DNA of 64,000 nt from Chlorophyllum brunneum. Lineage: Eukaryota; Basidiomycota; Agaricomycetes; Agaricales; Agaricaceae. The stretch spans positions 496,001 through 560,000 of the forward strand of contig OY756146.1 of assembly GCA_963576785.1 (NCBI GenBank). Direction: 5' to 3'. Positions within the stretch are counted from its first letter, which is position 1. Each line of letters begins with the position of its first letter. The notes below the pieces were generated by a model. That model saw only the letters and a program-made list of their open reading frames with translations, was not told the DNA's origin and did no database searches. The position numbers were made by a program, and so were the translations under genes. Below, piece after piece: positions 23,511 through 36,296 of this stretch.

Positions 23511-24634
23511 ATGGCGGGACCACTCCGTAAACAGATTTGTGTTGAACATATCCTTCATGGCCCAAGTTCTGCTCCCCAACCCGGACGTTTACCTCAATCA
23601 TCTTCCCCTGTAGACACCAGAGATTTCGAGATCAGTCGGTGTGTTACAATCGTCATTTTGGGGGTAAGTTCTCTTCGTATAGCACCCACACTGAACGTTG
23701 AAATTTCTCTCTGGTCACACAGGTGACAATATGGGACATTTTCGTCTATATTCCGGGCGGCATTCGTTCGACTGCTCTCTGCTTCATCTTTTCTAGGTAA
23801 GGTGACTGCGACGAAGACTCTTCTAGGAGCTGAGGCATCGTACTAGGCTGTTTGCTGCTGCTTACGTCCTCCAGACTGTCATTCAGATGAGTATGTTCAA
23901 TACCCTCATCTTCCTAGAAAGGCCAATCAACCATTATCATCTTCTAGCCACACCCCTCGGTAGTACGCATGCCCCAACTTATGTTCTGGGGACACTCTGT
24001 GTTCTTGCGATTGGGTGCTCATCGTACTTGTTTCTGCGGAGACTTCATGCAATTTATTCTGACAGCCGAAGAGTTCAGTGGTTCTTTTCTGCGTTGTGGT
24101 TCATATGTACGATGTCCGAGCTCGCCATACCTCTGGGATTGGAACCAAACTTCATACCCGGAACCCACTATTATGTTACTCCCAACGATCGTCCCATCGT
24201 AGCTCTCGGTGTCGTCAGTAGAATCTTTTTTGACACCTCCGTTTTCCTGGAAATTTCGTACAAGGTCGCCTCGACGCATGCACTGATGGATGAACCGATC
24301 CGCTGGAACACACTAGTATCAGGAAAGGCACTTCCACGCCTCTCCAAAGCTATCTTGCAGGGTGGTCAACAATACTACTTGTGAGTGACAATTCGAATTC
24401 ATTCCTGAGGTTTTTTTCTAATATCAGAGTAGAATTGTTGTTGAAGTGCTAGCAGTTGCGACAACCATCTTGCTTACTCCGTCTGTCCCTGCGATGATCA
24501 AGGGTATATTCGTGATACCTATAATTCCACTCATGGCTTCCATGGCCAGTCGGGTTTTCTGTAATCTTAAACTATTCTGTCAACGTACCGGCACAACCGA
24601 CCCCGGCATCATGGCCACTTTTCACTTAGTTTGA
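23511..24634 (+). CDS. Polytopic membrane protein, family copy E (shifted N-terminus)
   Basis: Paralogue of A-D. The ancestral start at 23557 (MAQVLLPNPDVYLNHL) runs into a stop because one base is lost near 23602. An upstream ATG at 23511 is in the shifted frame and reads through without a stop into the conserved VDTRDFEISRCVT part. With that start the exons 23511-23663, 23723-23796, 23847-23890, 23948-24380 and 24433-24634 give 301 residues in frame. Exon 2 is 24 bp shorter than in the other copies: the segment around DLQILSRSR is missing, without loss of frame. The rest (SSYLFLRRLHAIYSDSR, FIPGTHYY, SGKALPRLSKAIL, MASMASRVF) is intact. It may be a functional gene with a new N-terminus or a young pseudogene. 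Confidence 0.55.
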
Positions 24635-24727
24635 ATTTCGATAATGCACCGATTCTTCATTAGCTTTGTTCGGTCTCGACTGAGTAGCCCCAGGCTCAAC
24701 CTTCCAATTATTGGCCTTTGTTTCGTC

Positions 24728-26094
24728 TAGACAAAAGGAAAAAAGTATATGTATATATATAGTGTACAATGCGGGACAGACGAGGGAGTTCTGAGGACAC
24801 AAAAAATGGCTACACATACGTCTGGCATAAACCACCACCAATTATGAAATTATCTGATCAGGGGGAGCGCGACCGAACAACACCTCCACAGCCAAGAACA
24901 CGAGAGCTCGATAATCGCATTCCTGTAAAACAAAAGGAAAAGAGGACAAATCGTGAGGGGACAAAAGGAGAGATATGTTACACTGGATTGTAGCTCCCTG
25001 TAAATGAAAAGTGCAATCAGAGCGATTAACATGAGAAGGGATTAGGTATACGCACAAATTCTGGCTTGCCAATCACCACTTCCAGTAGCCAAGATACTTC
25101 CTGCCGGACTCAAGCCAACCGAAATAACTAAGTGATAGATCGAGTGAGATAATCATTCCAACCAAGAAAAAGCAGTACGGACCAGAGTTCTTGTGGCCTT
25201 GGAGCATACAATGCGCAACGGCAATTTTCGCATCCCAGAATCGCACGCCATGATTCTTTGATCCCGAAACGACCCACTGTCCATCATGCGAAACAGCATG
25301 CTCAACATGTAATCCTTTCAATTGTCAGTCAGCTTTGGACCTCTCACTCCCAACATACAAAAAAAAGGTACCTTGTGTCCAGTAAAGTTCATTGTACGAG
25401 ACTTCCCTTATACTCCCTCTTCCCGTCCTTACCTCTCTTCTTAACTGCATCCAGTGAATTACCAAGCCCACTAACATCCCAAACCTCAGCGTGTTATCCA
25501 AACTTCCACTCACAAGGCCCTTCCCATCCGGCCTAAACGCAACACTATACACACAATCCCTATGTCCGCGTAATCTCTCTACCAGCTGTCCAGTCCGGAC
25601 ATCCCAGATATACACCGTGATGTCCAAAATACCTGCGGCAACGTATTGTCCGTTTGGGGTAACACCGACTGATGTAACGCCCGTGTTGCCACCCCACAAG
25701 TTGTGATCATTTACTGTGAGCACTTGCGAGGTTCCGTCGACCATGTTCCACATTCGAATGGTCCCATCACCAGAACCGGAGATGACAAGACTACCATCAG
25801 CAGCAAATTTGAGAGAATAAACCTCTTGCTGGTGTCCGTGGAACATGTTGCGGATACATTTCTTGGAAATATCCCAGATCTGTAATCATGAGCACCCATA
25901 AGCATCATACCCAAAGGAACGCAGGAGTGACATACACGAATTTGCTTATCTTCAGCCCCTGTAGCAAGGTATCTGCCATCAGGACTAAAACAGACACTAC
26001 AGATATAGATATCACCTGCTTTTCCCGCAGCTTCATCAATAAGAACACTAGAATTATGTTATCAATAGACATCCATGGTAAACCATAGGCAACT
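24728..26094. repeat. Segmental duplicate of the TUP1 3' half
   Basis: This block aligns in direct orientation with 27626-29014 of the intact TUP1 gene and its 3' flank. Both blocks start at TAGACAAAAG, continue through the TATATATATAGTGT and ACAGACGAGG blocks and the GAGCTCGATAAT block, and run up to AGTTGCC inside TUP1 intron 5. It begins only about 90 bp after the stop of copy E and ends at the fusion with membrane-family fragment F. Confidence 0.8.
25042..26060 (-). pseudogene. TUP1-like WD40 pseudogene (C-terminal half only)
   Basis: Degenerate copy of the last four exons of the neighbouring TUP1. It keeps the [14 protein letters not shown] start of the exon-6 equivalent, recognisable WD repeats ([39 protein letters not shown]) and intron positions. 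It has no N-terminal Tup_N domain, glutamine/proline linker or promoter of its own. A one-base deletion where the functional gene has TTTTGGGATGTTAG (around 25480) and another change near 25305 break the frame. It also has several replacements of WD-core residues. Expression as a separate short WD protein cannot be excluded but is unlikely. Confidence 0.8.
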
Positions 26095-26499
26095 CTTCGA
26101 AGGAACAAGTATGATGAATAGCCCATTGCCAGTACACAGAGTGCTCTCACAACATAAGTGCCCACACTCGGGCTATTGACGGCTGTAGCTAGAAGAGAGC
26201 AGTGATTCATTGGTCCTTGGTAGAAACAGATGAGAGCCTGGGTGTAAAACATACTCATCTAAATAACAGTGGTGAGGACATAGACAGCAGCAAATAGCCT
26301 AGTGCGGAATGTTAGTTCTAGGAAAATATCCCATATTGTTGACTTTTTTCGTATGGGGGGGTTATATACTTTACATGCAAGATATGGAAAGGGTGCATAC
26401 CCCTAAAACAATAATTGTGGTACACCAGTTGATCTCAAAATCTCTGGCATCCAGAGATGACAGATGGTTGAGGTAGACATCTGGGTTGAAAAGGTTCAT
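26091..26499 (-). pseudogene. Truncated membrane-family fragment F fused to the TUP1 duplicate
   Basis: Inverted partial copy most like copy D. Exon 1 (26401-26499) is complete, starting MNLFNPDVYLNHL. Exon 2 is cut after the WDIF codons, and a deletion of roughly 100 bp joins it to the end of intron 2. Exon 3 carries a CAG-to-TAG stop (VIQM becomes VI-stop-M). Exon 4 stops abruptly after SSYLFLRRV at 26094, where the TUP1 duplicate begins. The promoter side is also copied: the TTGAACACCCAC leader and a TATATATA run near 26570-26580. Confidence 0.8.
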
Positions 26500-27625
26500 A
26501 GAGATCAGTGTGGGTGTTCAACCTGCTAATTCTGTATCATGTGCATAGGGCTTGGTTCTGATTTGTATATGTATATATATGCACAGCTATATTAAGAAGT
26601 GAGGAAGTTGATTGGTAGAATACATATTCTCCACTCGCTGGGAGAATAATACTTGGAAAAAAAAAGAACTTTAAAGAGCAGCAATGTGTGCATGAATTTC
26701 ATTTAGTATGTTTAAGTTTGTACGCGAGGTGAAGTCCATTATGAGAGACAAGTTCCAGTTCCTGGAGGTCATACAGTGTACCCGGGCTGGTAGAGTGACA
26801 GAGATATTATAAACTCTAGCAAAAGGAAATTGCACATACAAGGGTTGGACACACTTGCCATGAAATAGCACTGTTTGTGAGTCATATTCCTTGATACCAG
26901 TATTTTCCTTACAACAGAAGTTGCCAGCACCCAGTCTCAAGTATGTGGAACTGCCCAACCATTTCCCTCTCTCAGTACCTCTGACTACAGGACAAGGGCA
27001 ACATTGCATCCTGCGAGTTTGCAATTCATTCTATTCCATTCTCACCCACTACACCCTTAGTCTTACACTCAATAAACATCATACACCCAGGTTAGCATAG
27101 CATAATTACACTTTGTCTCAATAGTATACATGCACATACCCAAGCAAGACTCAAGTCCACAAGTGAATACCTGCCTGCCCAGCAGCTCAGCACTCTGTGT
27201 GATCCAGTGCACTAACACACCCTCCAGCCCAACCCGCTACACACTCTCATTTCCTCAGGCACAACAACTAACGGAAGCTAAACACCTGAAAATTACTTAG
27301 TAAGTTACTTATCAATATCACAACTCCGACAGTCCCGGAACAAAAAAATCACGAGCCAAAAAGAAGTACTTCCACCCTCTCTCCAAATAAGGCAAACCCA
27401 AAGCAAAAGTAAGTATATTATCCGCGAACGGAATCCCCCGTTCGCTACTTTGGTTCTTACGTTTTCCCAGCATCAAGTCATCTCAGAACACACTCACACA
27501 CTTATTAAAACTTCCTTTCTAGAAGAACGGAGTAAAAGTAGTGAAGGTAGGAATGGCGGCCCGGAAAGAAAGAGGGAAAAAAAACACAGTTTTCGTATAT
27601 TCATCATGATGTATCCCAAAATGCT
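26500..27625. other. Spacer between fragment F and TUP1
   Basis: Holds the copied promoter of fragment F and, at 26679-26815, a segment similar to the reverse complement of 18600-18738. A minus-strand frame at 26671-27024 covers this repeat, but I recognise no domain. 27300-27625 is purine-rich, low in coding signal and ends where the TUP1 duplication begins. Confidence 0.45.
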
Positions 27626-27952
27626 AGACAAAAGAGAGAAAAAAAAAGTATATATATATATAGTGTGCAATACAGGACAGACGAGGATGTTTTTTTTTGG
27701 GGACACAAGAGCTACAGATGCGTCTCGTATAAACCATCATCGATTATGACATTATTTGATCAAATGAGCGTGCTACCGAACAACAACCACCTCCAACAGC
27801 CAAGAAACACAAGAGCTCGATAATTACATTCCAGTAAAAAAAAAAAAAACACACAGGAAAAGAAGGGAAAGAGAAAAGGAAGAGGTATGTTACACTGGAC
27901 TGTAGCTCCCTAAATAAAAAGCCGGGGTCAGGGCGGTTAACACGAGGAGTGA

Positions 27953-30515
27953 TTAGGTATACGCACAAATTCTGGCTTGCCAATCACCACTTCCAGTAGC
28001 CAAGATACTTCCTGCCGGGCTCAAGTCGATCGAAATAACTAAGTGATAGATTGCGTGAGATAACCATTCCAACCAATAATACCCGGAAAAAAGAAGTACG
28101 AACCAGAGTTTTTATGCCCTTGGAGCATACATTGTGCAACGGCATTTTTTGCGTCCCAGAATTGTACACCACGATCCTTTGATCCAGAAACGACCCATTG
28201 TCCATCATGAGAAACAGCAACGCTCAACACATAATCCTTTGTCCACCAGTCAACTTTGGATCTCCAGCATACAAAAAAAAGAACGTACTTTGTGCCCAGT
28301 AAAGTTCATCGTACAAGGACTTCCCTTATCCTCCCTCTTCCCATCTCTACCCTTCTTCGCAGGTACACCGGGTCCACCACCAAGCGCACTAACATCCCAA
28401 AACTTCAACGTCTTGTCCAAACTCCCACTCACAAGTCCCTTCCCATCAGGCGTAAACGCAACACTATACACACTATCCCGATGTCCACGTAATCTCTCCA
28501 CCAACTGCCCTGTCTGAACATCCCAAATCCGTACCACGGTATCCAAACTGCCAGCAGCGACGTACTGTCCATTAGGACTAATGGCAACCGACGTAACGCC
28601 CGCGTCATTATTTAATGAGTCGTGATCGTTGATTGTGAGAACTTTAGATGTTCCTTCAACCATATCCCAAATTCTAGCAGTTTTATCGCCAGAGCCGGAG
28701 ACGATAAGGCGACCATCGGTAGAGAAATCAAGAGAATAAATCTCTTGTTGATGTCCGTCGAACACGTTGCGGATGCGCTTCTTGGCAATATCCCAGATCT
28801 ATATCAAAAATGATCATAAGTACGGTGCCGATACTAAAGGAGCGCCCGATCGACATACGCGGATTTGCTTATCTTCAGCCCCTGTAGCAAGGTATTTGCC
28901 ATCAGGACTAAAGCAGACACTACGGATATAGAGATCCCCTGCTTTTCCCGCAGCTTCATCAACGAGAACGCTGGAATTATGTTATCAATAGATGTCCACG
29001 GTAACCACAGGCAACTGTCGACTGACCAAGTCTTTTGACCAGTCTTGGTATCGTAAATCTGAGCAGTTCGGTTACACCCCGTCGCGAGGTATTTACCATC
29101 TGCGGAGAATCTGACACAACAAACAACGCTGCACAGCTCGAAGATCAGATACCATGCTAGATGGAGTAAAAAGCGCAGATAAACAAACCTCTCATGCATC
29201 AACGTATGAACCAAATTAACATCCAGCTGTCTCTTGACTTTTGAGCTGAAAACAGCGAACCAATCGGTTCCTTCCTTCTTCAACTCGGGCGGTACGGAAT
29301 GAATGTCAAGGTCATCGGGGAAACCTTGATTAGCGCCCACAGGTGGACCAACTGCGCCAACACCGGGACCTGTGGGGTGAGCTGAAGACGGGCCGGCAAG
29401 TGGAGGTGGACCGCCGGGACCGCCAGGTCCTGTGTGTAGTCCAGGTCCAGTATGGCTCGAAACGACGGGTTCACCAGGTCCAGAGGGTGTAGGCCCGCCA
29501 TAGGCGCCGGGACCAGGCGGTGGAGGGAGTTTGGGTGTTGGACCTCCACTTGAGGGTCCAACACCAAAGTTGCTGAGAGAAGGGCTGAAATGATCTAAGA
29601 AGAACGGGCGATAATAAGTCTTTACAGTCAGAAAAGAGCGCTCCGCGGTGTGAAGAAAAAAACTTACCTGGCCGGTCACTCTTGATTCCACCACTCTTCA
29701 TCCGTTTAGGGTCCCGAGCGTCAAGTACCCTTTCTCTGTCCCTATCCACACGTTCTCTATCTCTTTCCCTGTCCCGATCCCGTTCTCTATCCATCCTCTC
29801 CCTCTCCCTTTCACGATCAGTCAATGGACCCAATCCTCTCTCCGTCAAAGGACCCAAACCCGCTCTATCCGCACCTCTTGGTTCACGTTCCACCGGTCTG
29901 TCTCGTCCATAGTCTCTGCTGTAGGGTGGCTCACCAGCTGGAGGGTAAGGTGGACCGCCACCCACGAGTGCACCACCTGGGCCAATCTGACTAGGAGCAC
30001 CGGGGCCCGCACCGACCCCAGGACCAGCAGGGGGAGGCCCAACAGCACCACTCGTGGCAGCTGCCAGCTGCTGTCTGGTAGTCATAAGCTCACTCCTGAG
30101 CCTCGCCAACTCTTCCTCAAACTGCTGCCTCACTTTGTTATGTTGCGCCTCGAGGTCATACAACGACTGTCTGATAATATTCAACTCGTTGACCTGCTGT
30201 ACTACTGCACGGTTTTTTATGTTTTTGCGCAAGTGTGAGAATCCTGCGATACGAGTGAGGTGGTGACGCACCTTTTCCCTCTATCTCTTCCTTTTGGTTT
30301 CGGACGACGCCTGCTTCTGCGAGCACAGAGTCGAATTCTGCCCGAATGCTATCAAAGGCCTCTGTGAGGCGGGCATGGCTGTGAGGTTGGTTTGGGCCGC
30401 CCTGCGCAGGGGGCCCTGTGGGCTGGAGACTGCGATGCTGAAGCGAGATAAAAATCAGGGAATGGTCTGTATTGAAAATGCAAGGAAATACGTTGTAAAT
30501 TGTGCCAGTGGACAT
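27953..30515 (-). CDS. TUP1: General transcriptional co-repressor Tup1
   Basis: WD40 co-repressor that works with Ssn6/Cyc8 and histone deacetylases to silence many gene sets (mating, hypoxia, glucose and iron responses in fungi). Nine exons: 30492-30515, 30272-30437, 29668-30201, 29189-29594, 29027-29128, 28859-28970, 28289-28798, 28104-28236 and 27953-28038, giving 690 residues. The tiny first exon gives MSTGTIYN, joining to HRSLQP, as expected for basidiomycete Tup1. The Tup_N tetramerisation coiled coil is at about residues 28-95 ([18 protein letters not shown]). A proline/glycine linker follows with an RD/RE dipeptide run (about 175-230), then [15 protein letters not shown], then seven WD repeats to the end ([13 protein letters not shown]). 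The 3' half is duplicated as a pseudogene 2 kb away. Confidence 0.95.
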
Positions 30516-30832
30516 GGGCTGGTGTCCGTGTATTTTGCGGGATCGGAGAGGGAGGCTGATGGCTTACGACGCCGCCCTTATATAACCACAACCCCTCGCC
30601 CTTTCCCACACTCAACCTGCCGCCGGCTTCCCATTTCCATCCCGTCTTCCGTGTTCGCCTGGATCTCGCCCTCGACAGCACGCACATCACTCGCATCCAG
30701 TACCTTTGCACCACCACCCAAGCCCTGGCGCCGAGATTTACAGGACAGCAGGGACAGTCGCAGAGATCGCATCGCCCGATTGTTCACACTGCACACAGGC
30801 ACAGCCACATCAAGTACATTGATCTGCTTTAT
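30516..30832. other. Intergenic region upstream of TUP1
   Basis: 317 bp between the TUP1 start and the stop of the upstream dehydratase gene. It must hold the TUP1 promoter; it is CT/GA-rich without a clear TATA box. A long antisense frame (30294-30869) overlaps it but looks like a shadow. Confidence 0.4.
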
Positions 30833-32644
30833 TTATATACTCCCTTCTGCTCGACGTTTGGCCCAGTAAGTCCCATCCGGCCACTCGTACTCCGCAATGC
30901 TCGTCTGGTGCATTTCGATGCTGAAAATAGCGTCAGAATTCTCTCTCCCCGTTTCACACATACAGGTTGGGCGCACCTGTACCCCTCGGTCGGATCGTTC
31001 GGGACATTGTATCTCCCCTTGTCGTTGATCGAACATGGGTTGACGAAATGCTCATGCAGATGGTCCACGTATTCCAACACATTCCTCTCCATCGTTCCAC
31101 TAACAGCGATATAGTCAATCAAACTAAACCCTCCCAAGTCAGCTAACACTCAACAACATCTCAACCCCGGGGGGAAACTCACCTAAGATGAATCACATAT
31201 TCGCATAATCCCACACCCCCAGCATGCGGACAGACCACCACGCCATATTTAGCTGCCATCAGCAACACACTCAACACCTCGCTAACACCCGCAAGACGAC
31301 AAGAATCAATCTGGCAAACGTCTATAGCCTCCGCTTGCAATAATTGTTTAAACACCATCCTGTTATGTGCATGTTCTCCCGTAGCCACTCCGATCCCGTG
31401 AGCTTTCAGTCCTTTGCGGATCGCCGCATGTCCGAGGATATCATCAGGTGCAGTGGGTTCTTCAATGAACCTAGATTATCCAAATCAATCATAAAAGAAC
31501 CACAACACAGAAGTATCCAAAAAACAAAAAAAAGACTTACCATGGTCTGATCGACTTCAATTTAGTCACATAGTCAATAGCTTGTTGCACATCCCAAACT
31601 TGGTTCGCATCAATCATAAGAACACTACCCGTCCGACCAGCATTTTTTCCTTCCAATTCTTTACTTCCCGGGTCCCGTTTCACGACAACGAATTGTGGAT
31701 CGTCAATGATGGAACGAATGAGTGTACCACGTCTGAGATCATCATCAACGTTCGTCCCGACTTTCATCTTGAAGTGATTAAAACCAGCTGCAAGTGCTTC
31801 TTTCGTAAGACGTGCTACTTTTTCATCAGTATAACCTGTCATAAAAAGGTAAAATCAATCCGCGCCCATACACGATACTCCTGAACAAAACAAAAAAAAA
31901 GAACACGTACCGAGCCACCCTGCTGAAGTCACATAAGCAGGGTATCTATAACAGACACACCTGTCAGCACAAATCACCAAACCAACCGCGCAACCATCTC
32001 ACTGACCCTAACTCCCTGACTTTTTCTTCCCTTTCCTTTTTCCCCGCTTCCTTCTCTTTCAACATCTTGATCGCTTCCTCCTTCGTGATCGCATCCGAAA
32101 TATACCTCCAAGCAGTCGCCCTAACCACCTCTTCCTAAAACACAAAATAAATAAAAAAATATAACCACCAAATTAAAAACTCACAGGCGTAAAATCCACA
32201 ACCAAATTCCACAAAGGCTTCTTCCTACTCCTAGCAAACAAATCCCACAACGCATTATCCACCGCTCCCAAAGCAATATGCACAACACCCTTCTCCGGTC
32301 CAATCCACCTCAACTGCGGATCCGCATTCAAATACTCCCACGTCTTCCCCATATCCTCAACCAACCCCTCCAACTCCTTATCCAACAATCTCGATGCCAA
32401 TTGATGAATCGCGTTACAAACAATATCATTTCCGCGTCCGATTGTGAATGTCATGCCGTATCCGGTGAGATTGGGATCAGAAGTATACAAAGCTACGTAG
32501 GCGGAGGAATAATCGCATTCGGTGTTCCTATGATAATGAGTCGTTGAAGAACTTTGTTAAAGGGGTTAGAAAAACTTACATTGCATCTGTTCCATCCCCA
32601 GTCAAAGACGTAGGAAACCTCACATCTATCACCAAAAACTCCAT
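30833..32644 (-). CDS. L-fuconate dehydratase-type enzyme (enolase superfamily)
   Basis: Mandelate racemase/enolase superfamily enzyme that removes water from an acid sugar to give a 2-keto-3-deoxy product; closest in pattern to ENOSF1/L-fuconate dehydratase. Eight exons: 32580-32644, 32185-32527, 32007-32134, 31911-31945, 31541-31835, 31183-31470, 30977-31123 and 30833-30920, giving 462 residues. Signatures: [12 protein letters not shown] near the N-terminus, [11 protein letters not shown], the K-x-K acid/base pair in FKMKVG, metal ligands in [15 protein letters not shown] and ATGEH, then [19 protein letters not shown] and [10 protein letters not shown]. Exon 7 uses the AG just before TTTGATTGAC, which removes an in-frame stop. 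The start at 32644 could instead be an in-frame ATG at 32680. Cytosolic pentose/deoxysugar catabolism is inferred. Confidence 0.92.
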
Positions 32645-33534
32645 CAACTCCTCCACACAAAAGCAGTTTTTACACACCATGAGTCTTGAATCCCGTAATT
32701 TTAACCATCTTCAAAATACCAAGCCGTCGTCGTCAAAAAAGTGATAAAGAAAGAAAGCACATGCGCAACTTAGAAGATTATATATACAAAGCACCAACAA
32801 GTCCCATCGTGACCAAGTAGAAACACCGGCACGGCTGATTATTTCAAAGTTGGTAACCCGTTCCGCACGTTCACAATGACGGACCGGTCGGACCGGATAT
32901 GATGCGAAATGCATTTCCCTCACTACATTCGTCGGGGATAAAAAAACAACTTGAAAGGCAAACAATAAAAACTTTTGCGAGAGATGATTAACTTGAAAAT
33001 TTTCTCTGTATTTCTCTGTTTTTTTTCTTCTTCTTTTTCTATTATCAGAATTAAAAGACCTACCCATTTCCTTCGGGGATTTGTGTAAAACCCCTCGCGG
33101 AAAGTTCGCAGAAAGATGTCAGCCAAAGTCATAAGAATAGCGAATTCAGAGCGAGTTTATCCCAACCCCGAGCTTTTTTATAAGTTCCTTAACAAAATAG
33201 CATTCCACTCACGAGTTATTCTCCAACTCCACTAACACCGATGCTCATGCAAAGAACTCACGGCGACGAATATGGGGGTATGACATATTGAATCCTGACT
33301 TCTCAAGGACGCCTATGTATATGTCCTGAGAAAATAAACATACCTGGGGTAGCAATCCTACATTACATCAAAATAACAATGGAAAATCTTGTGTCGACCA
33401 GTAAAAACTGCGCGAGACTTTACACACACATTTGTGGAAACCTGGTATTCAACGGGTATTATAGTGATTACGACTGTCATCCATAATCAAGGGTTAGACT
33501 GATTTTTGTTTTCAACAGACAAGAAAGAGCCCTG
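32645..33534. other. Intergenic region between dehydratase and MAP kinase
   Basis: About 890 bp holding the dehydratase promoter and the MAP kinase 3' end. It contains A/T-rich and GGACCGGTCGGACCGG-like sequence near 32880-32898. No gene recognised. Confidence 0.45.
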
Positions 33535-35018
<1,484 letters not shown>

Positions 35019-35076
35019 CGTCGATAGCAGTTCCAAGGTCAGTCCGCATTTCCAAAGTAATTACGTACAACAATTA

Positions 35077-36296
35077 TCACCCACGGCTAACTCCGAATCT
35101 CCGCTCAACTTCTTCCGCTGCCGGCATGCTGTCTACCGTACCGGCGCGCTCAACACACATCGCTGCCGCCCTTGTCGCCATCTCCAACAACTGGACAACT
35201 TCCGCCTCTTGAATATCCTGCCGACCGACCGACATCAACTCCGCCACAAAATAACCGGCAAAGGTGTCCCCTGCCCCGGTCGTGTCAACAACCGGTCCTT
35301 CCAGCCGTCCCGCCGGTACGTATACCACAGGTAAACCAGGAACCACTGCCAAAACACCATCTGCACCAAGGGTACAAACAATACTTGTCGTACTGAGAAC
35401 TCCTTGTCGAGATAACTCCTGAAGCATCTCCCTAGTATCATCTGGTACATTCCGAGAAACGAACGATACCAGTAAACTCCTAGCTTCCAGTTGATTGACT
35501 ATAAGCCAATCAATCTTATTCCACGGAAACTTGATAATTTCTTCTTTGCTAAGCATTGGTGAAGGATTGAATATCGTAGTGAGCTTTGCTGCACATTCGA
35601 TAGCCTTCAATGTCGACTTGAGGCTGATTTCATTTTGTAGTAAAACGTGAGTCGTTTTGGTTGGCCATGGTTTCTCGAGTGATTCGATTAGTTCACTATG
35701 GTTCGCTCCAGGGAACAAAACTATCGTCAAATAAAAATTTGATTTTTATTATTATTAACACATAATCAAAAACAAAAAAAAAAGAAAACGCACCGATACT
35801 ATTCTCTCCATCATCAGCCACTTGAATAATCGCCCTCCCCGTCGCTTTCGCCTGTATTCATTATATCAAATCAGTATCACAAGAAACCTACCTCTATTAA
35901 AAAAAACAACATACACTATCCAAAAACAACGAATCGTTTCTCAAACCCCATCTACTCAACAACTTTTCTTTCAACCCCTTCCCAGCTTCATCATCCCCAA
36001 CCGTCCCAAAAAAACTCACCTTATCTCCTCCAGCAGCAAGAGAAAGCGCAACAGCTTGATTAAACCCTTTTCCTCCCATACGCTGTTGAAATCCATCTGA
36101 AGAAATCGTCTCTCCCGGTCTAGATATATGTGAAACTGACCCCCTTGCATTCAGGCATACCAGTTGATAAGAATGGAAGTACACCAACCATAATAGTACT
36201 CATCAAGATCTAATACATAGCAATCTAGTCAATCTCTTTTATTCGTCTAGTAGAAATGGACATACTGATCGATCCTCGAACGAGACAGTGAGGCAT
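35077..36296 (-). CDS. RBK1: Ribokinase (PfkB family)
   Basis: Phosphorylates D-ribose at O5 with ATP, feeding the pentose phosphate pathway and nucleotide synthesis; cytosolic. Five exons: 36266-36296, 36189-36209 (21 nt), 35915-36135, 35794-35851 and 35077-35720, giving 324 residues. The start MPHCLVRGSI and the small exon encoding NLDEYYY fit the PfkB N-terminal strand. Substrate motif GGKGFNQAVA, ATP-site and oxyanion motif DTTGAGDTFAG with the catalytic Asp, LFPGANHS, and a monovalent-cation region near the C-terminus. Length is normal (about 310-330). Its stop lies 58 bp before the MAP kinase start on the same strand. Confidence 0.94.

Noticed and set aside
30294..30869. 191-codon plus-strand open frame over the TUP1 5' end
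   Set aside because: Antisense to conserved TUP1 exons 1-2, which splice correctly; no domain.
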